Positions 17,250 through 25,647 of a DNA stretch of 64,000 bases are shown one piece after another. The notes under the pieces are model-generated. The model had not been told where the DNA came from and did not search any database. It saw nothing but the letters and a program-made list of their open reading frames with translations. Made by a program: the position numbers and the translations under genes. The stretch comes from an uncultured Bacteroidales bacterium. GTDB taxonomy: Bacteria; Bacteroidota; Bacteroidia; Bacteroidales; F082. The stretch lies in contig ONFF01000008.1 of NCBI GenBank assembly GCA_900317055.1, positions 1 through 64,000 of the forward strand, written 5' to 3'. The first letter of the stretch is position 1, and every line of letters begins with the position of its first letter.

Positions 17250-17280
17250 CCGCTTCTTTTTAAATAAAGGATATGAGAGT

Positions 17281-17378
17281 TATTTTACATAAAATATGAC
17301 CATGACTTGTGACAATGACTATGACCGCTCCAACGAAAATAAAAGCGGTCATTGTCATAGTCACTGGTCATAGTAGAA
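17281..17378. repeat. Long imperfect palindrome in the thioesterase leader
   Basis: Arms of about 32 bp built from TGACAATGAC and ATGACCGCT units meet around a 14-nt loop (CCAACGAAAATAAA). Just after it comes AAGTCCTGAAGTCAAAAC, close to the end of the repeat at 30522-30594. It lies in the 5' leader of the 17432 gene. Confidence 0.6.
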
Positions 17379-17431
17379 AAAGTCCTGAAGTCAAAACTAA
17401 TGTAGCTTATTTCGAACAGTTTAATACTATA

Positions 17432-17839
17432 ATGATCACCTACAAACACGAAGTAAAATATTATGAATGCGACCGTATGGGTGTGACGCATCACTCCAAC
17501 TATGTTCGCTTCATGGAAGAGGCCCGTGTCGACTGGCTCGACCAACTGGGATTCGGCTTTGAGAAAATCGAAGCGGAGAATGTCTTCTCCCCTGTAATTT
17601 CCATCTCATGCGAATACAAACACCCTACGACTTTCAAGGACATCATTGAAATTGAGGTGAAAATCAGCAAGATGAGCGAGATGAAGTTTGAATTCGACTA
17701 TACGATGCGCTCCAACGGCAAGTTGGTCTGCCTCGGACACAGTGCTCATTGCTTCATCGAAAACGGTCGCCCCGTGGCTATCTCAAAGCGCCTCCCCGAC
17801 TTTTATCAATCACTAAAAAGTTATTTATCAGTTGAATAA
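17432..17839 (+). CDS. YbgC/4HBT-like acyl-CoA thioesterase
   Basis: A 135-residue hot-dog thioesterase. YYECDRMGVTHHSNYVRFME carries the YbgC-type active site (Asp in ECDRMG, then HHSNY), and YKHPTTFKDIIEIEV is the next family strand. ATG 17432 is chosen; the 41 upstream in-frame codons are encoded by the palindromic repeat. The stop overlaps the next start (TAATG), so it is translationally coupled to the MMPL exporter, suggesting a joint role in acyl-lipid release or export. Confidence 0.87.
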   Translation: MITYKHEVKYYECDRMGVTHHSNYVRFMEEARVDWLDQLGFGFEKIEAENVFSPVISISCEYKHPTTFKDIIEIEVKISKMSEMKFEFDYTMRSNGKLVCLGHSAHCFIENGRPVAISKRLPDFYQSLKSYLSVE

Positions 17840-20313
17840 TGCATAAAATCTTTGTTCCCATATACCATTACTTCAAAAATCACAAGGTCCTGATGTACCT
17901 GATCATGGTCATCTCGTTCTTGGTATTCCTCTTTTTCGGGCTGCGACTCCATTTCGAGGAGGACATCTCTAAGCTTTTGCCTACCTCAAGTGTAGAGAGC
18001 CAGCTGGCCTTCACCTCAATCCAACTCAAGGACAAGATTTACCTTCAAGTGACCTCAGCCGATGAGCCAGTCTCCCCCAACATCCTTGCCGAACGGACTG
18101 ATGAGTTCGTCAACCTGCTCTACGAGAAGGATTCCACGACCCATTACATTGGCAATGTGCTGTACAAAATGGAGCCTGAGGTGGCCATCAATGCCTTGGA
18201 CTTTGTGCTTGAGCATATCCCTTCCTTCATCGACACCTCAGCCTACAGTAACTTTGAGAAAGCCCTTGAGCCTGAGGCCATCCAGAACCAGATGTGGGTC
18301 AACTACGAGCAGATGATGGAAGACGAGACGGGCGACATCACCCAAGCCATCATGTATGACCCGCTCAACTTGCGCAATGTGGTGCTCGGCGATGTGATGC
18401 AAGGCGCTGTCAACGGCTTCAACATCATCGACGGACAACTCTTCTGCCCCGACAGCACCGTAGCCATCGCCTATCTTGCTCCCGCTTTCCAATCCTTGGA
18501 TTCGAAGGCGGCCAACAAATTCTCCAAAATGCTGAAACAAACGCAAGAGGAATTCGAGACAATCCACCCAGACATAAAAGTGCATGCCCACGGCGACCCC
18601 ATCGGCAGTGTTTCGAATGCCGGACGCATCCGCTCCGACCTTGTCGTGACCGTGGGTATTTCCCTGGTTTTGATATTGATCCTTATCGGCTTGTGTTTCA
18701 GAAACCTTTCTTTCATCTGGGAGCTGTTGTTACCTATCATCTATGGCACAGCCTTCTCGTTGGCGGGCATCTTCTGGATTAAGGGCGAGATGTCGCTCAT
18801 GGCCTTAGGATTGGGAGCCATCGTGCTAGGTGTGGCCATCAGCTACAGCCTGCATGTGCTCATCCACCATTTCTTTGTCGGCGACCCCGAAAAACTGCTA
18901 CAAGACGAGTCTACACCTGTGTTCTTGAGCTGCATCACCACAGTGGGCGCCTTCTGCAGCCTGCTCTTCACCGATAGCGACCTGCTCCGCGACTTCGGAC
19001 TGTTCGCCTCATTCGCCTTGATAGGCTCCACCCTTTTCGCCTTGATCTTCCTGCCTCATTTCTTGCCTGCCCGCAAGGCCGACAGCAACAGCAAGACCTT
19101 CCGCCGCATCTCGCGCCTCAACAACCTGCCCTTCGACAAAAAGCCTTGGTTCTTGATAATGATTGCAGTCATTGTAGTGATAGGCATCATATTCTCACCC
19201 AAGGTGAAATTCGACAATGACCTCCGCAACCTCGACTACAACTCACCCGAGGAAATCATGGCCGAGGGTCTTTATAATACGAAGAATAACGATGGCTTTT
19301 ATCACTTGTATTTTGCTACCGTTTCCACCAACCTCGACGAGGCCTTGGAAGCCGACAAGACGCTCATGGTACTGCTTGATTCCCTGAAGCAAGAAGGTGC
19401 GGTGCATAGTTATACCGATTTCATCCCCAAGCTCTTCGTCACCCAGGCCGACCAAGAGCAACGCATTGCCGCATGGAACGACTTCTGGACCGAAGAAAGG
19501 AAAGCCTACGCCATCTCACGCGTTGAGAAAGGCGCTTTGGAATTCGGCCTCGACCCGATGATGTTCTACGACTTCAAGGAGCTTCTCGATGCCGACTACG
19601 AAACCGCCTCGCTGATGGAAAGCGGTGTGGTACCCGATAACCTTTTGGGCAACTTCATCGAATGCAATGCCGACAACCAATACATGGTGTTCACCGATGT
19701 CTCCATGAACTTCGACGAAAAAGACATCGCCACCGATGCCTTGGTCACCAACCCCAAGACCTTTGTTTTGGAGCCGTTCTATTATTGCAAGAGCATGGTG
19801 GAGGTCATCAACGATGACTTCAACATCGCCGTGTGGATTTCCTCGCTGTTTGTGCTGTTGATCCTCTTGATTTCCTTCCGTAACATCATCACTGCCCTGC
19901 TGTCGTTCCTTCCCATGGTACTCAGTTGGTTCATGGTGCAGGGCTACATGGCCATCATCGGGCTGGAGTTCAACCTCATCAACATCATCATCTCCACCTT
20001 CATTTTTGGTGTGGGTGTCGACTACAGCATCTTCATCACCGAAGGTTTACTTAAGCAAGCGCGCACGGGCGACCGCGATGTACTCACCTGGCACAAGGTG
20101 GCCATCTTCTTCTCGGCCATCATCCTGGTTATCGTGGTGGCCTCGCTCCTCTTCGCCGTCCATCCCGCCATCCGTTCCATCGGTCTCAGCACCCTCATCG
20201 GAATGGCCTCAACCATAATGATTTCTTACTCATTGTTGCCCTTCGCGTTCTGGAGGTTGATGAAATGGCCGTGGTATAAGAGGAATGTGATGAAAAAGGT
20301 CCAAAAGAAATGA
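17839..20313 (+). CDS. MMPL/RND-superfamily lipid exporter
   Basis: An 824-residue RND-type membrane protein with two repeats, each one membrane helix, a large extracytoplasmic domain, then five helices. The first half holds MALGLGAIVLGVAISYSLHV, the second FIFGVGVDYSIFITEGLL; these GxxxD-like helix 4 motifs mark MMPL/HpnN-type lipid transporters that use the proton gradient. Partner of the coupled thioesterase. Similar thioesterase-MMPL pairs occur in Bacteroidetes aryl-polyene or flexirubin-like clusters, but no ketosynthase lies here. The substrate is probably a lipid or acyl conjugate. Confidence 0.85.
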   Translation: MHKIFVPIYHYFKNHKVLMYLIMVISFLVFLFFGLRLHFEEDISKLLPTSSVESQLAFTSIQLKDKIYLQVTSADEPVSPNILAERTDEFVNLLYEKDSTTHYIGNVLYKMEPEVAINALDFVLEHIPSFIDTSAYSNFEKALEPEAIQNQMWVNYEQMMEDETGDITQAIMYDPLNLRNVVLGDVMQGAVNGFNIIDGQLFCPDSTVAIAYLAPAFQSLDSKAANKFSKMLKQTQEEFETIHPDIKVHAHGDPIGSVSNAGRIRSDLVVTVGISLVLILILIGLCFRNLSFIWELLLPIIYGTAFSLAGIFWIKGEMSLMALGLGAIVLGVAISYSLHVLIHHFFVGDPEKLLQDESTPVFLSCITTVGAFCSLLFTDSDLLRDFGLFASFALIGSTLFALIFLPHFLPARKADSNSKTFRRISRLNNLPFDKKPWFLIMIAVIVVIGIIFSPKVKFDNDLRNLDYNSPEEIMAEGLYNTKNNDGFYHLYFATVSTNLDEALEADKTLMVLLDSLKQEGAVHSYTDFIPKLFVTQADQEQRIAAWNDFWTEERKAYAISRVEKGALEFGLDPMMFYDFKELLDADYETASLMESGVVPDNLLGNFIECNADNQYMVFTDVSMNFDEKDIATDALVTNPKTFVLEPFYYCKSMVEVINDDFNIAVWISSLFVLLILLISFRNIITALLSFLPMVLSWFMVQGYMAIIGLEFNLINIIISTFIFGVGVDYSIFITEGLLKQARTGDRDVLTWHKVAIFFSAIILVIVVASLLFAVHPAIRSIGLSTLIGMASTIMISYSLLPFAFWRLMKWPWYKRNVMKKVQKK

Positions 20314-20314
20314 G

Positions 20315-20566
20315 CTATTCCTCGCCCATTCGCGTCTTCATTGCCGCATTGACCTCGGCTGAATAGTATTGGAAGAAGTTGAAACTCATGGCGATGGAGA
20401 TTTTGAGAATTAAATCGGCATCGAGCGAAGGCCTATTGAAGATTTTGTAGACATGGTTGCGGGTGCAGCCAATCTCACGCGAAAGCCAGCCCACGCTGCG
20501 CTGGTCTTTGCGTAGCTGCTCTTGGATGAGGTGCCCGATGTGGATGTTGCTTTGAAGGTTTTCCAT
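20315..20566 (-). CDS. XRE-like helix-turn-helix protein
   Basis: An 83-residue DNA-binding protein. VGWLSREIGCTRNHVYKIFN is a clear HTH with the second helix at TRNHVYKIF. It begins from a divergent promoter with the 20697 regulator gene and ends 1 bp from the MMPL stop (convergent). Probable local repressor; target unknown. Confidence 0.75.
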   Translation of the reverse strand: MENLQSNIHIGHLIQEQLRKDQRSVGWLSREIGCTRNHVYKIFNRPSLDADLILKISIAMSFNFFQYYSAEVNAAMKTRMGEE

Positions 20567-20588
20567 CTGCTCACATAATCGAATAGCG

Positions 20589-20678
20589 CAAAAGTAGCCC
20601 TTAACAGACCTTCATTTTTCATCCATTTCATCCATTTGCATTTTCTTTCGATTCCTAACATGAAAATGCTTATTTTTG
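20589..20678. promoter_or_regulatory. Divergent promoters of the HTH and kinase-associated genes
   Basis: On the minus strand TACTTTTG is at 20589-20596; on the plus strand TATTTTTG is at 20671-20678. Between them lie TTTCATCCATTTCATCCATT repeats, related to those at 27646 and 28616. Confidence 0.5.
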
Positions 20679-20696
20679 CCCAAAATAAGCGAAACC

Positions 20697-21260
20697 ATGT
20701 TATCCCTTCCCGTCATAGCAATGATCAAGAAGAAATCGGGGCTGGACTTCAGTAATGCCAAGGACTTTGAGGTGTTGTCGGAGTCGTTTCCGGCCAGCGA
20801 CCGTTTGGGAGTCAATACCCTGAAGCGGTTGATGGGTTATGCCAAGTCACCCATAGCACCACGTAAAGCCACGCTTGATGCTTTGGCGCATTATCTGGGT
20901 TCGTCCTCTTGGGAGGTGCTGACAGGTATGCAGCCTGTGGAAAGCGACTGGATGGAAAAGGCTTTCTTCGCCGATGAGATTCGCGAAGGCACAACGGTAG
21001 AGGCATCATGGCTACCCAACCGTCATATCGCTTTGCTGTGTATCGGTGAAAACAAGTTTAGGGTGACCGAAAGCCTTAATGGCAAGTTGCAAGTCAACGA
21101 TGAGGTGACCATCCTTAGTTTTCGTTTGGAGTATCCTTTACAGGTGTACCAAGTCATCCGCAATGGCGAGATTGTGCGCGATGCCGCCGGTAACGAGTTG
21201 GGTTATGTAGCAGGCCGACAGAATGGATTGACTGAACTATTCATCAAGGAGGCAGCCTAA
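20697..21260 (+). CDS. Kinase-associated regulator of unknown fold
   Basis: A 187-residue cytoplasmic protein. Its N-terminal third (IKKKSGLDFSNAKDFEVLSE to TLDALAHYLGSSSWEVL) is a block I know from Bacteroidetes, linked to kinase or sensor genes; the APRKATLDALAHYLG part looks like a helix-turn-helix. The rest appears beta-rich. ATG 20697 is used because an earlier in-frame ATG at 20676 sits inside the -7 box. Its TAA overlaps the kinase ATG (TAATG), so the two are coupled. Confidence 0.65.
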   Translation: MLSLPVIAMIKKKSGLDFSNAKDFEVLSESFPASDRLGVNTLKRLMGYAKSPIAPRKATLDALAHYLGSSSWEVLTGMQPVESDWMEKAFFADEIREGTTVEASWLPNRHIALLCIGENKFRVTESLNGKLQVNDEVTILSFRLEYPLQVYQVIRNGEIVRDAAGNELGYVAGRQNGLTELFIKEAA

Positions 21261-22393
21261 TGAGCGATTCCGATTTCATCAATCCTGTACAACACAACCA
21301 AGATGAAGTGTTGTTTGACAGTGGTGGCACCTGTGATTGCTATCGTCTCGTCAAAGACAATCGTGTGTATTGTGTCAAACGGCCCAAGAAGGACATGCGT
21401 TCCTCGGAGGCATACATGAGTTTGTTCCGCAAGGAGTTTGAACTCGGCATCGAGTTGGAGCATCCCAACATTGTGCGTTATTTTGCCTACGATGAGGACG
21501 AACAAGGCCCTTTCATCCGTATGGATTACATTGATGGCGACAGCCTTGATGCTTTTGTGGCCCAGCATCCTGACTATTTCAAAGATAAAGGACATAGGAA
21601 ACAATTCTGCGACGAGTTGTTTTCTGCTTTGTCCTATCTCCACGACAAAAAGATGTTGCACCTCGACCTTAAGCCCAGCAACATCCTCATCACCAACAAA
21701 GGCCATCATGTAAAGCTTATTGATTTAGGTTTCGGTTGGAGCGAGAGATTTCTGCATGATTTGGGTTTCACTCGTGAGTATTGTGCGCCAGAGCAGCAGG
21801 CCGCTAAGACCGAGTTGTTTGGCCCTGCCACCGACATCTATGCCTTGGGCAAGATTTTGCAACATTATGGATTGACCAAGAATTCAGTAACGCAACATTG
21901 TCTGAAGGAAGATCCAAGAGACCGTTACCAAAGCGTTGACGCATTGCGAAAAGCCATGCAACGAAACGAGATGATAGGAATTGCCTCAAGGATGGGGCTA
22001 TGTCTAATTGCAGCAATGCTGATAGGTGCCATTGTTTGGCTGGTAGGCTTCAGGGAAGAGCCACTACCGCCGCGTCCCCCTGCGCCTGAAGGAGCCATCA
22101 ACGGGTTGTTTACCATCAACGAAGCTGGCGACCAGGTGTATTTCTCGAAGGGCAACTTGCAATACAAGCCCTCAATCAACACATGGCGTTTTACTGAAAA
22201 CCAGTTTGACTATATCGGAGGTGACAATGCCAACCTGGGTTCTGCTGAGAAATGCTGCAATTGGTTGGATTTGTTCGCTTGGGGTGCCAGTGGGCGTGAG
22301 CATGGAGCGATTTGTTACCAACCGTGGTGCACAGCCGCGATGTTTTTGAAGACGACGCTTGGCAATATAACGCCTATGGCGTTGACACGCTGA
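21260..22393 (+). CDS. Membrane Ser/Thr kinase, N-terminal part of a frameshifted kinase-FISUMP gene
   Basis: Hanks-type kinase: the ATP lysine in YCVKRPKK, HLDLKPSN as the catalytic loop (HRD with Arg changed to Leu), DLGFG in place of DFG, and APEQ. A membrane helix (MGLCLIAAMLIGAIVWLVGF, about 247-266) leads to an external domain starting INGLFTINEAGDQVYFSKGN, the opening of a FISUMP domain. The frame runs on to GAICYQPW and then loses homology; the rest of the domain is in the next frame. The last 20 or so residues are therefore out-of-frame. The altered catalytic loop suggests low or atypical activity. Confidence 0.8.
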   Translation: MSDSDFINPVQHNQDEVLFDSGGTCDCYRLVKDNRVYCVKRPKKDMRSSEAYMSLFRKEFELGIELEHPNIVRYFAYDEDEQGPFIRMDYIDGDSLDAFVAQHPDYFKDKGHRKQFCDELFSALSYLHDKKMLHLDLKPSNILITNKGHHVKLIDLGFGWSERFLHDLGFTREYCAPEQQAAKTELFGPATDIYALGKILQHYGLTKNSVTQHCLKEDPRDRYQSVDALRKAMQRNEMIGIASRMGLCLIAAMLIGAIVWLVGFREEPLPPRPPAPEGAINGLFTINEAGDQVYFSKGNLQYKPSINTWRFTENQFDYIGGDNANLGSAEKCCNWLDLFAWGASGREHGAICYQPWCTAAMFLKTTLGNITPMALTR

Positions 22394-22896
22394 ACCTATT
22401 TGATGGCGACGGTCAGGCTGACTGGGGTTACAATGCCATCAGCAATGGTGGAAATGAGGAAAACTTATGGCGCACTTTAACCATCGAGGAATGGGATTAC
22501 ATTCTTGAGAAGCGGACTACAGCTTCGGGCATCCGTTATGCAAAAGCAAATGTTGACGGTGTATGGGGCTTGTTATTGCTGCCTGACGACTGGGACAGCA
22601 CCTATTGTCCACTACGGAAATATAACGATGATGATGTTGACTACATTCCCAACAACCTTACCGAGCCTTTCTGGACAGAGAAGGCAGAGGCTCAAGGAGC
22701 GGTGTTTCTTCCGGCGGCAGGAATACGCGATATCTATATTGTAGGCTTGGCAGGCAAGTATGGTCACTATTGGTCGTCATCCTGCCTAAACCCCAAAGAA
22801 GCCTTGGGCATCTACTTCAGCAACAGCTTCTTCTATCATTCCATCACCACCGATAAATGCAGTGGCCGCAGCGTGAGGTTGGTGAGGGATAAATAA
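22312..22896 (+). pseudogene. C-terminal half of the FISUMP domain, frameshifted from the kinase
   Basis: From about 22330 this frame continues the domain: LFDGDGQADWGYNAISNGGN, WRTLTIEEWDYILEKRT, GIRYAKANVDGVWGLLLLPD, VFLPAAG and YWSSSCLNPK, ending SGRSVRLVRDK, all in the order of the Fibrobacter succinogenes major paralogous domain. A -1 shift (loss of one base, or gain of two) near the GTGGTG at 22334 would join it to the kinase. It has no own start or ribosome site. Either a real mutation or a sequencing/assembly error. Confidence 0.8.
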
Positions 22897-22900
22897 GAGT

Positions 22901-22938
22901 CGGGCGAAATCGACCTCAAAACAGGTAGATTTCGCCCG
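22901..22938. terminator. Hairpin between convergent units
   Basis: CGGGCGAAATC / GATTTCGCCCG stem with a 16-nt loop, between the FISUMP frame (+) and the mini zinc-ribbon gene (-). It has no long T-run, so its terminator activity is uncertain. Confidence 0.5.
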
Positions 22939-22945
22939 AAAGGGT

Positions 22946-23041
22946 TCATTTCTTGAAATGCTGGTAGTCTTCAGACATCGGTAGGGGCTGATGATAAGTT
23001 GGGCGCAGCTTCACTTCGGAGCCGCATTTGGGACATTTCAT
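22946..23041 (-). CDS. 31-residue mini zinc-ribbon-like protein
   Basis: A very short frame, MKCPKCGSEVKLRP onward, with one CPKCG knuckle and a C-terminal EDYQHFKK. It starts 5 bp after the Sel1 gene stop on the same strand, as the last member of the operon. With only one CxxC it may bind zinc as a dimer or be a fragment. Two sister genes upstream also carry CxxC knuckles. Confidence 0.45.
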   Translation of the reverse strand: MKCPKCGSEVKLRPTYHQPLPMSEDYQHFKK

Positions 23042-23046
23042 TTCTG

Positions 23047-24978
23047 TTATTTTTGAACTTTATTTGTTAATTCTTCTATTTCCTTTGATATTCGTTCCAA
23101 TTCAACAGTCATTTCATTAATTTGTTCGTTAAATGCTTTTTTATCTTGATTTGCAAGTAAAAGTCTGTTGTTTTTAAAAACTCGGAGCTCATAAACAACC
23201 TTATATCTAATCCAATAACTACCTAAGCAATTATTTGAGCTATCGTATGCAAACAACTCTGTTTGTAACTCGAACGGATAATCCTCAAAACGCAACTTAT
23301 TCTTAATGTCAGATTCATTAAGCAAATACCTCCAATCGTCCCAACGTGTATCGTCCCAATTCAGGGCAGCGGATTTTTCTTCGTGAACTTGTATCACATC
23401 AGTGCTTTTGTCAAATGTGGAACCTGGAGAAAGCGATCTTGTTACGCATTTAAACGAGACGACCTTTCCACGTTGATTTTCAATGTGCAAAGACCAATGA
23501 ACGCCTATGGTTTGTTCATTGTCCTGGGTAACCCATGCTTTTTCAAAAACAGCTTTAGGAAGATTTGGTATTTTTTGGCAATCGTGAGTGGTTATGGCTG
23601 TTGGTTTTAGTTTTGATTCTATCCTTTGAATATGCGCTTCTGTATCGTCACCCAATTCTTTGGCTTTTCGGTACCATTTAAGTGCTTCTGCCAAATCCAC
23701 AGAGACACCATACCCAGTCTCATAACAATAGGCTATACAGCTAATGCTATAAACATCGCCCAATTCCGCAGCTTTGCGATACCACTTGAAAGCTTCTGCT
23801 TCGTTTTGGGTCTCATCATAATAAGCGCTTAGATTAAGCATCGCTGTTACATCGCCCAAATCAGCCGCCTTGCGGAACCATTTGATGGATTCTACTTTAT
23901 CTTGGCCTACGCCTTGACCATTTACATAACAAACGCCTAGATTATACATAGCTTTAGAATTGCCCAAATCAGTAGCCTTACGATACCACTTGACGGCTTC
24001 GGCATGGTCTTGGCTCACACCTTGGCCGTTTTCATAACACCAGCCTAGATTATTCATAGCATCTGCATTGCCCAATTCAGCTGCCTTTCGGTACCATTTG
24101 ACAGCTTCGGAATAGTCTTGATGTACTCCTTGGCCGTTTTCATAATATTGACCTAAATTATACATTGCAACCGCATTGCCCAATTCAACCGCCTTCCAGT
24201 TCCACCTGATGGCTTCATCATAATCTTGGGGTACTCCTTGACCATAACCATAACAAACGCCGATTTTACAAATTGCTACAGCATTGTTTCTTTCAGCCAA
24301 TCGGTTCCAAATGGACAATGCCGTTTCATAATCCTTGTTGTCGTATGCTTCCTGTGCTTTTTTCAACTCGGCATCTTCGTCTGAATTGGCGAAGTCAACA
24401 AAATAGTGATAGGCTCGTTTCATGGCCCATTGTATTCCTTCGATTTGGCAACTTCCATTGCCATTACGTAAAGCAATAGTGCCCCCATTGACATTATACT
24501 CACCATTAGAGTCAAAATAGATACAAACATTTTTGGCTTCGGCTATGCGTTGGATGTCTTTAGGCTGAAGGTCAAACATCATATTAAAATAAACTGTATT
24601 ATTAACTGCATATCCATTTATGCCGGTTATTTCTTCCGACGAATAGTTACATTCTTCATCAAAGGCTCTGTAGCTGTGCTTTGATATACGCTCTTCAGAT
24701 GCCTCCATTTCCATTCTTTCTCCATCAATTTCAAATACAACTTTATTTTGTAATTCAGGGCATACACTATTGAATTTTATAGAAATAACGAACCCGATTT
24801 TAGCTTCGCCATTAGGCGTTTTTCCCTCATAATGGCGAGCAGGGACAATATCCATAACCAAGTCTGCTTTATCAAAGCCAATATCGGCATAAATCACACC
24901 TCTTTTTAAACATTCATAAGTAATGTTATTCATGCCATCATATTTCACTTTAATGGCGTTGTTGGCCGTTCTATTCAT
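23047..24978 (-). CDS. Sel1-like repeat protein
   Basis: A 643-residue protein without a signal peptide. The first ~200 residues are beta-rich and unassigned. From about 215 to 455 there are seven Sel1/TPR-like repeats, each close to AMYNLGxxYENGQGVxQDxxEAVKWYRKAAELG. The last ~190 residues form another beta-rich domain and end in a coiled coil (EQINEMTVELERISKEIEEL). Sel1 repeats bind proteins, so it may be a scaffold. It follows the mini zinc-ribbon genes in the operon with the radical SAM enzyme; a link to peptide maturation is only contextual. Confidence 0.8.
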   Translation of the reverse strand: MNRTANNAIKVKYDGMNNITYECLKRGVIYADIGFDKADLVMDIVPARHYEGKTPNGEAKIGFVISIKFNSVCPELQNKVVFEIDGERMEMEASEERISKHSYRAFDEECNYSSEEITGINGYAVNNTVYFNMMFDLQPKDIQRIAEAKNVCIYFDSNGEYNVNGGTIALRNGNGSCQIEGIQWAMKRAYHYFVDFANSDEDAELKKAQEAYDNKDYETALSIWNRLAERNNAVAICKIGVCYGYGQGVPQDYDEAIRWNWKAVELGNAVAMYNLGQYYENGQGVHQDYSEAVKWYRKAAELGNADAMNNLGWCYENGQGVSQDHAEAVKWYRKATDLGNSKAMYNLGVCYVNGQGVGQDKVESIKWFRKAADLGDVTAMLNLSAYYDETQNEAEAFKWYRKAAELGDVYSISCIAYCYETGYGVSVDLAEALKWYRKAKELGDDTEAHIQRIESKLKPTAITTHDCQKIPNLPKAVFEKAWVTQDNEQTIGVHWSLHIENQRGKVVSFKCVTRSLSPGSTFDKSTDVIQVHEEKSAALNWDDTRWDDWRYLLNESDIKNKLRFEDYPFELQTELFAYDSSNNCLGSYWIRYKVVYELRVFKNNRLLLANQDKKAFNEQINEMTVELERISKEIEELTNKVQK

Positions 24979-24999
24979 ATTTCTGTATGTTTAAGTTTG

Positions 25000-25182
25000 C
25001 TATTTACGTTCTTTCAAATACCCGAAGGCGCATTGGCTGCACTTGAAGCCGCCGCTGCTGTATTTGCCTTGGTGGTGGGGTAGGCAATAGGGACAAATCC
25101 GATAGCCGCATTTGTCGCAAACGTACCATTTGCTTGTGTTGGGAAACTCTTTCCCGCAGCTTTGACAGGGAATATAAACCAT
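25000..25182 (-). CDS. 60-residue zinc-ribbon protein
   Basis: Four CxxC knuckles: CQSCGKEF, CDKCGY, CPYC and CSQC, with HH between the third and fourth, enough for two zinc sites. ATG 25182 is chosen over the upstream TTG at 25191. It lies 21 bp before the Sel1 gene. Function unknown; a double zinc ribbon of this size could bind RNA or protein. Confidence 0.6.
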   Translation of the reverse strand: MVYIPCQSCGKEFPNTSKWYVCDKCGYRICPYCLPHHQGKYSSGGFKCSQCAFGYLKERK

Positions 25183-25221
25183 GATTGTCAAGTTTTGTTT
25201 TTACTAGTTAAAGCAAGTGTG

Positions 25222-25252
25222 AGGAGGGTAGAAATTTCTACCCTCCTTTTTC
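25222..25252 (+). terminator. Strong hairpin with T-run on the plus strand
   Basis: AGGAGGGTAGAAA / TTTCTACCCTCCT is a near-perfect palindrome followed by TTTTT. It lies between two minus-strand zinc-ribbon genes, so its T-run faces the wrong way for them; it could stop antisense reading or stabilise mRNA ends. Confidence 0.5.
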
Positions 25253-25279
25253 ACTTGGAATCGTTGTGAGGGAAACCCA

Positions 25280-25459
25280 TCACTTTTTAACCTCATAGAT
25301 AGTTGGTTCGCTATGACCTCCAGGCCACGAATAACGAACGAGGAACTGGCGTCCACATCTTGAACATTGTGGAGCTGCATTGGTGGTGTATCCTTGTTGA
25401 AATCCCACCTGGGTTGAACTTCCGCAATGCGGACAATTTACATAAAAGAATGCTGTCAT
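25280..25459 (-). CDS. 59-residue zinc-ribbon protein
   Basis: A short frame starting MTAFFYVNCPHCGSSTQVGF, with two knuckles, CPHCG and CSRCG, 20 residues apart, and a C-terminal tail ending IYEVKK. It is a single zinc ribbon by pattern. It begins 25 bp after the putative precursor peptide on the same strand. Confidence 0.55.
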   Translation of the reverse strand: MTAFFYVNCPHCGSSTQVGFQQGYTTNAAPQCSRCGRQFLVRYSWPGGHSEPTIYEVKK

Positions 25460-25484
25460 TTTAATACAATATTATTTACAACAA

Positions 25485-25592
25485 TCATTTCATTGGTGCA
25501 AAATACCAAGAGCAGTGAGCTTGTTGGGTGAAGTTTACGCCGCCTGGATTGGCAACATTGCTAATTTTTGAAACTTTCAATTCGATTTTCAT
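25485..25592 (-). CDS. Putative RiPP precursor peptide (35 residues)
   Basis: ATG at 25592, stop TGA at 25485, 55 bp downstream of the radical SAM/SPASM gene and on the same strand. The first 18 residues (MKIELKVSKISNVANPGG) look like a leader, with Lys/Val/Ile-rich sequence ending in GG. The following 17 (VNFTQQAHCSWYFAPMK) form a core with one Cys, one Trp, one Tyr and two Phe, the sorts of residues radical SAM enzymes cross-link. Too short for a stable fold. Codons are ordinary. No homologue is known to me; the assignment rests on position, size and GG/aromatic pattern. Confidence 0.55.
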   Translation of the reverse strand: MKIELKVSKISNVANPGGVNFTQQAHCSWYFAPMK

Positions 25593-25647
25593 AACTTAAT
25601 GATTTAAAATGTTTTGGTTCGTTTACAGGAAGAACCATTTGTCCTTT

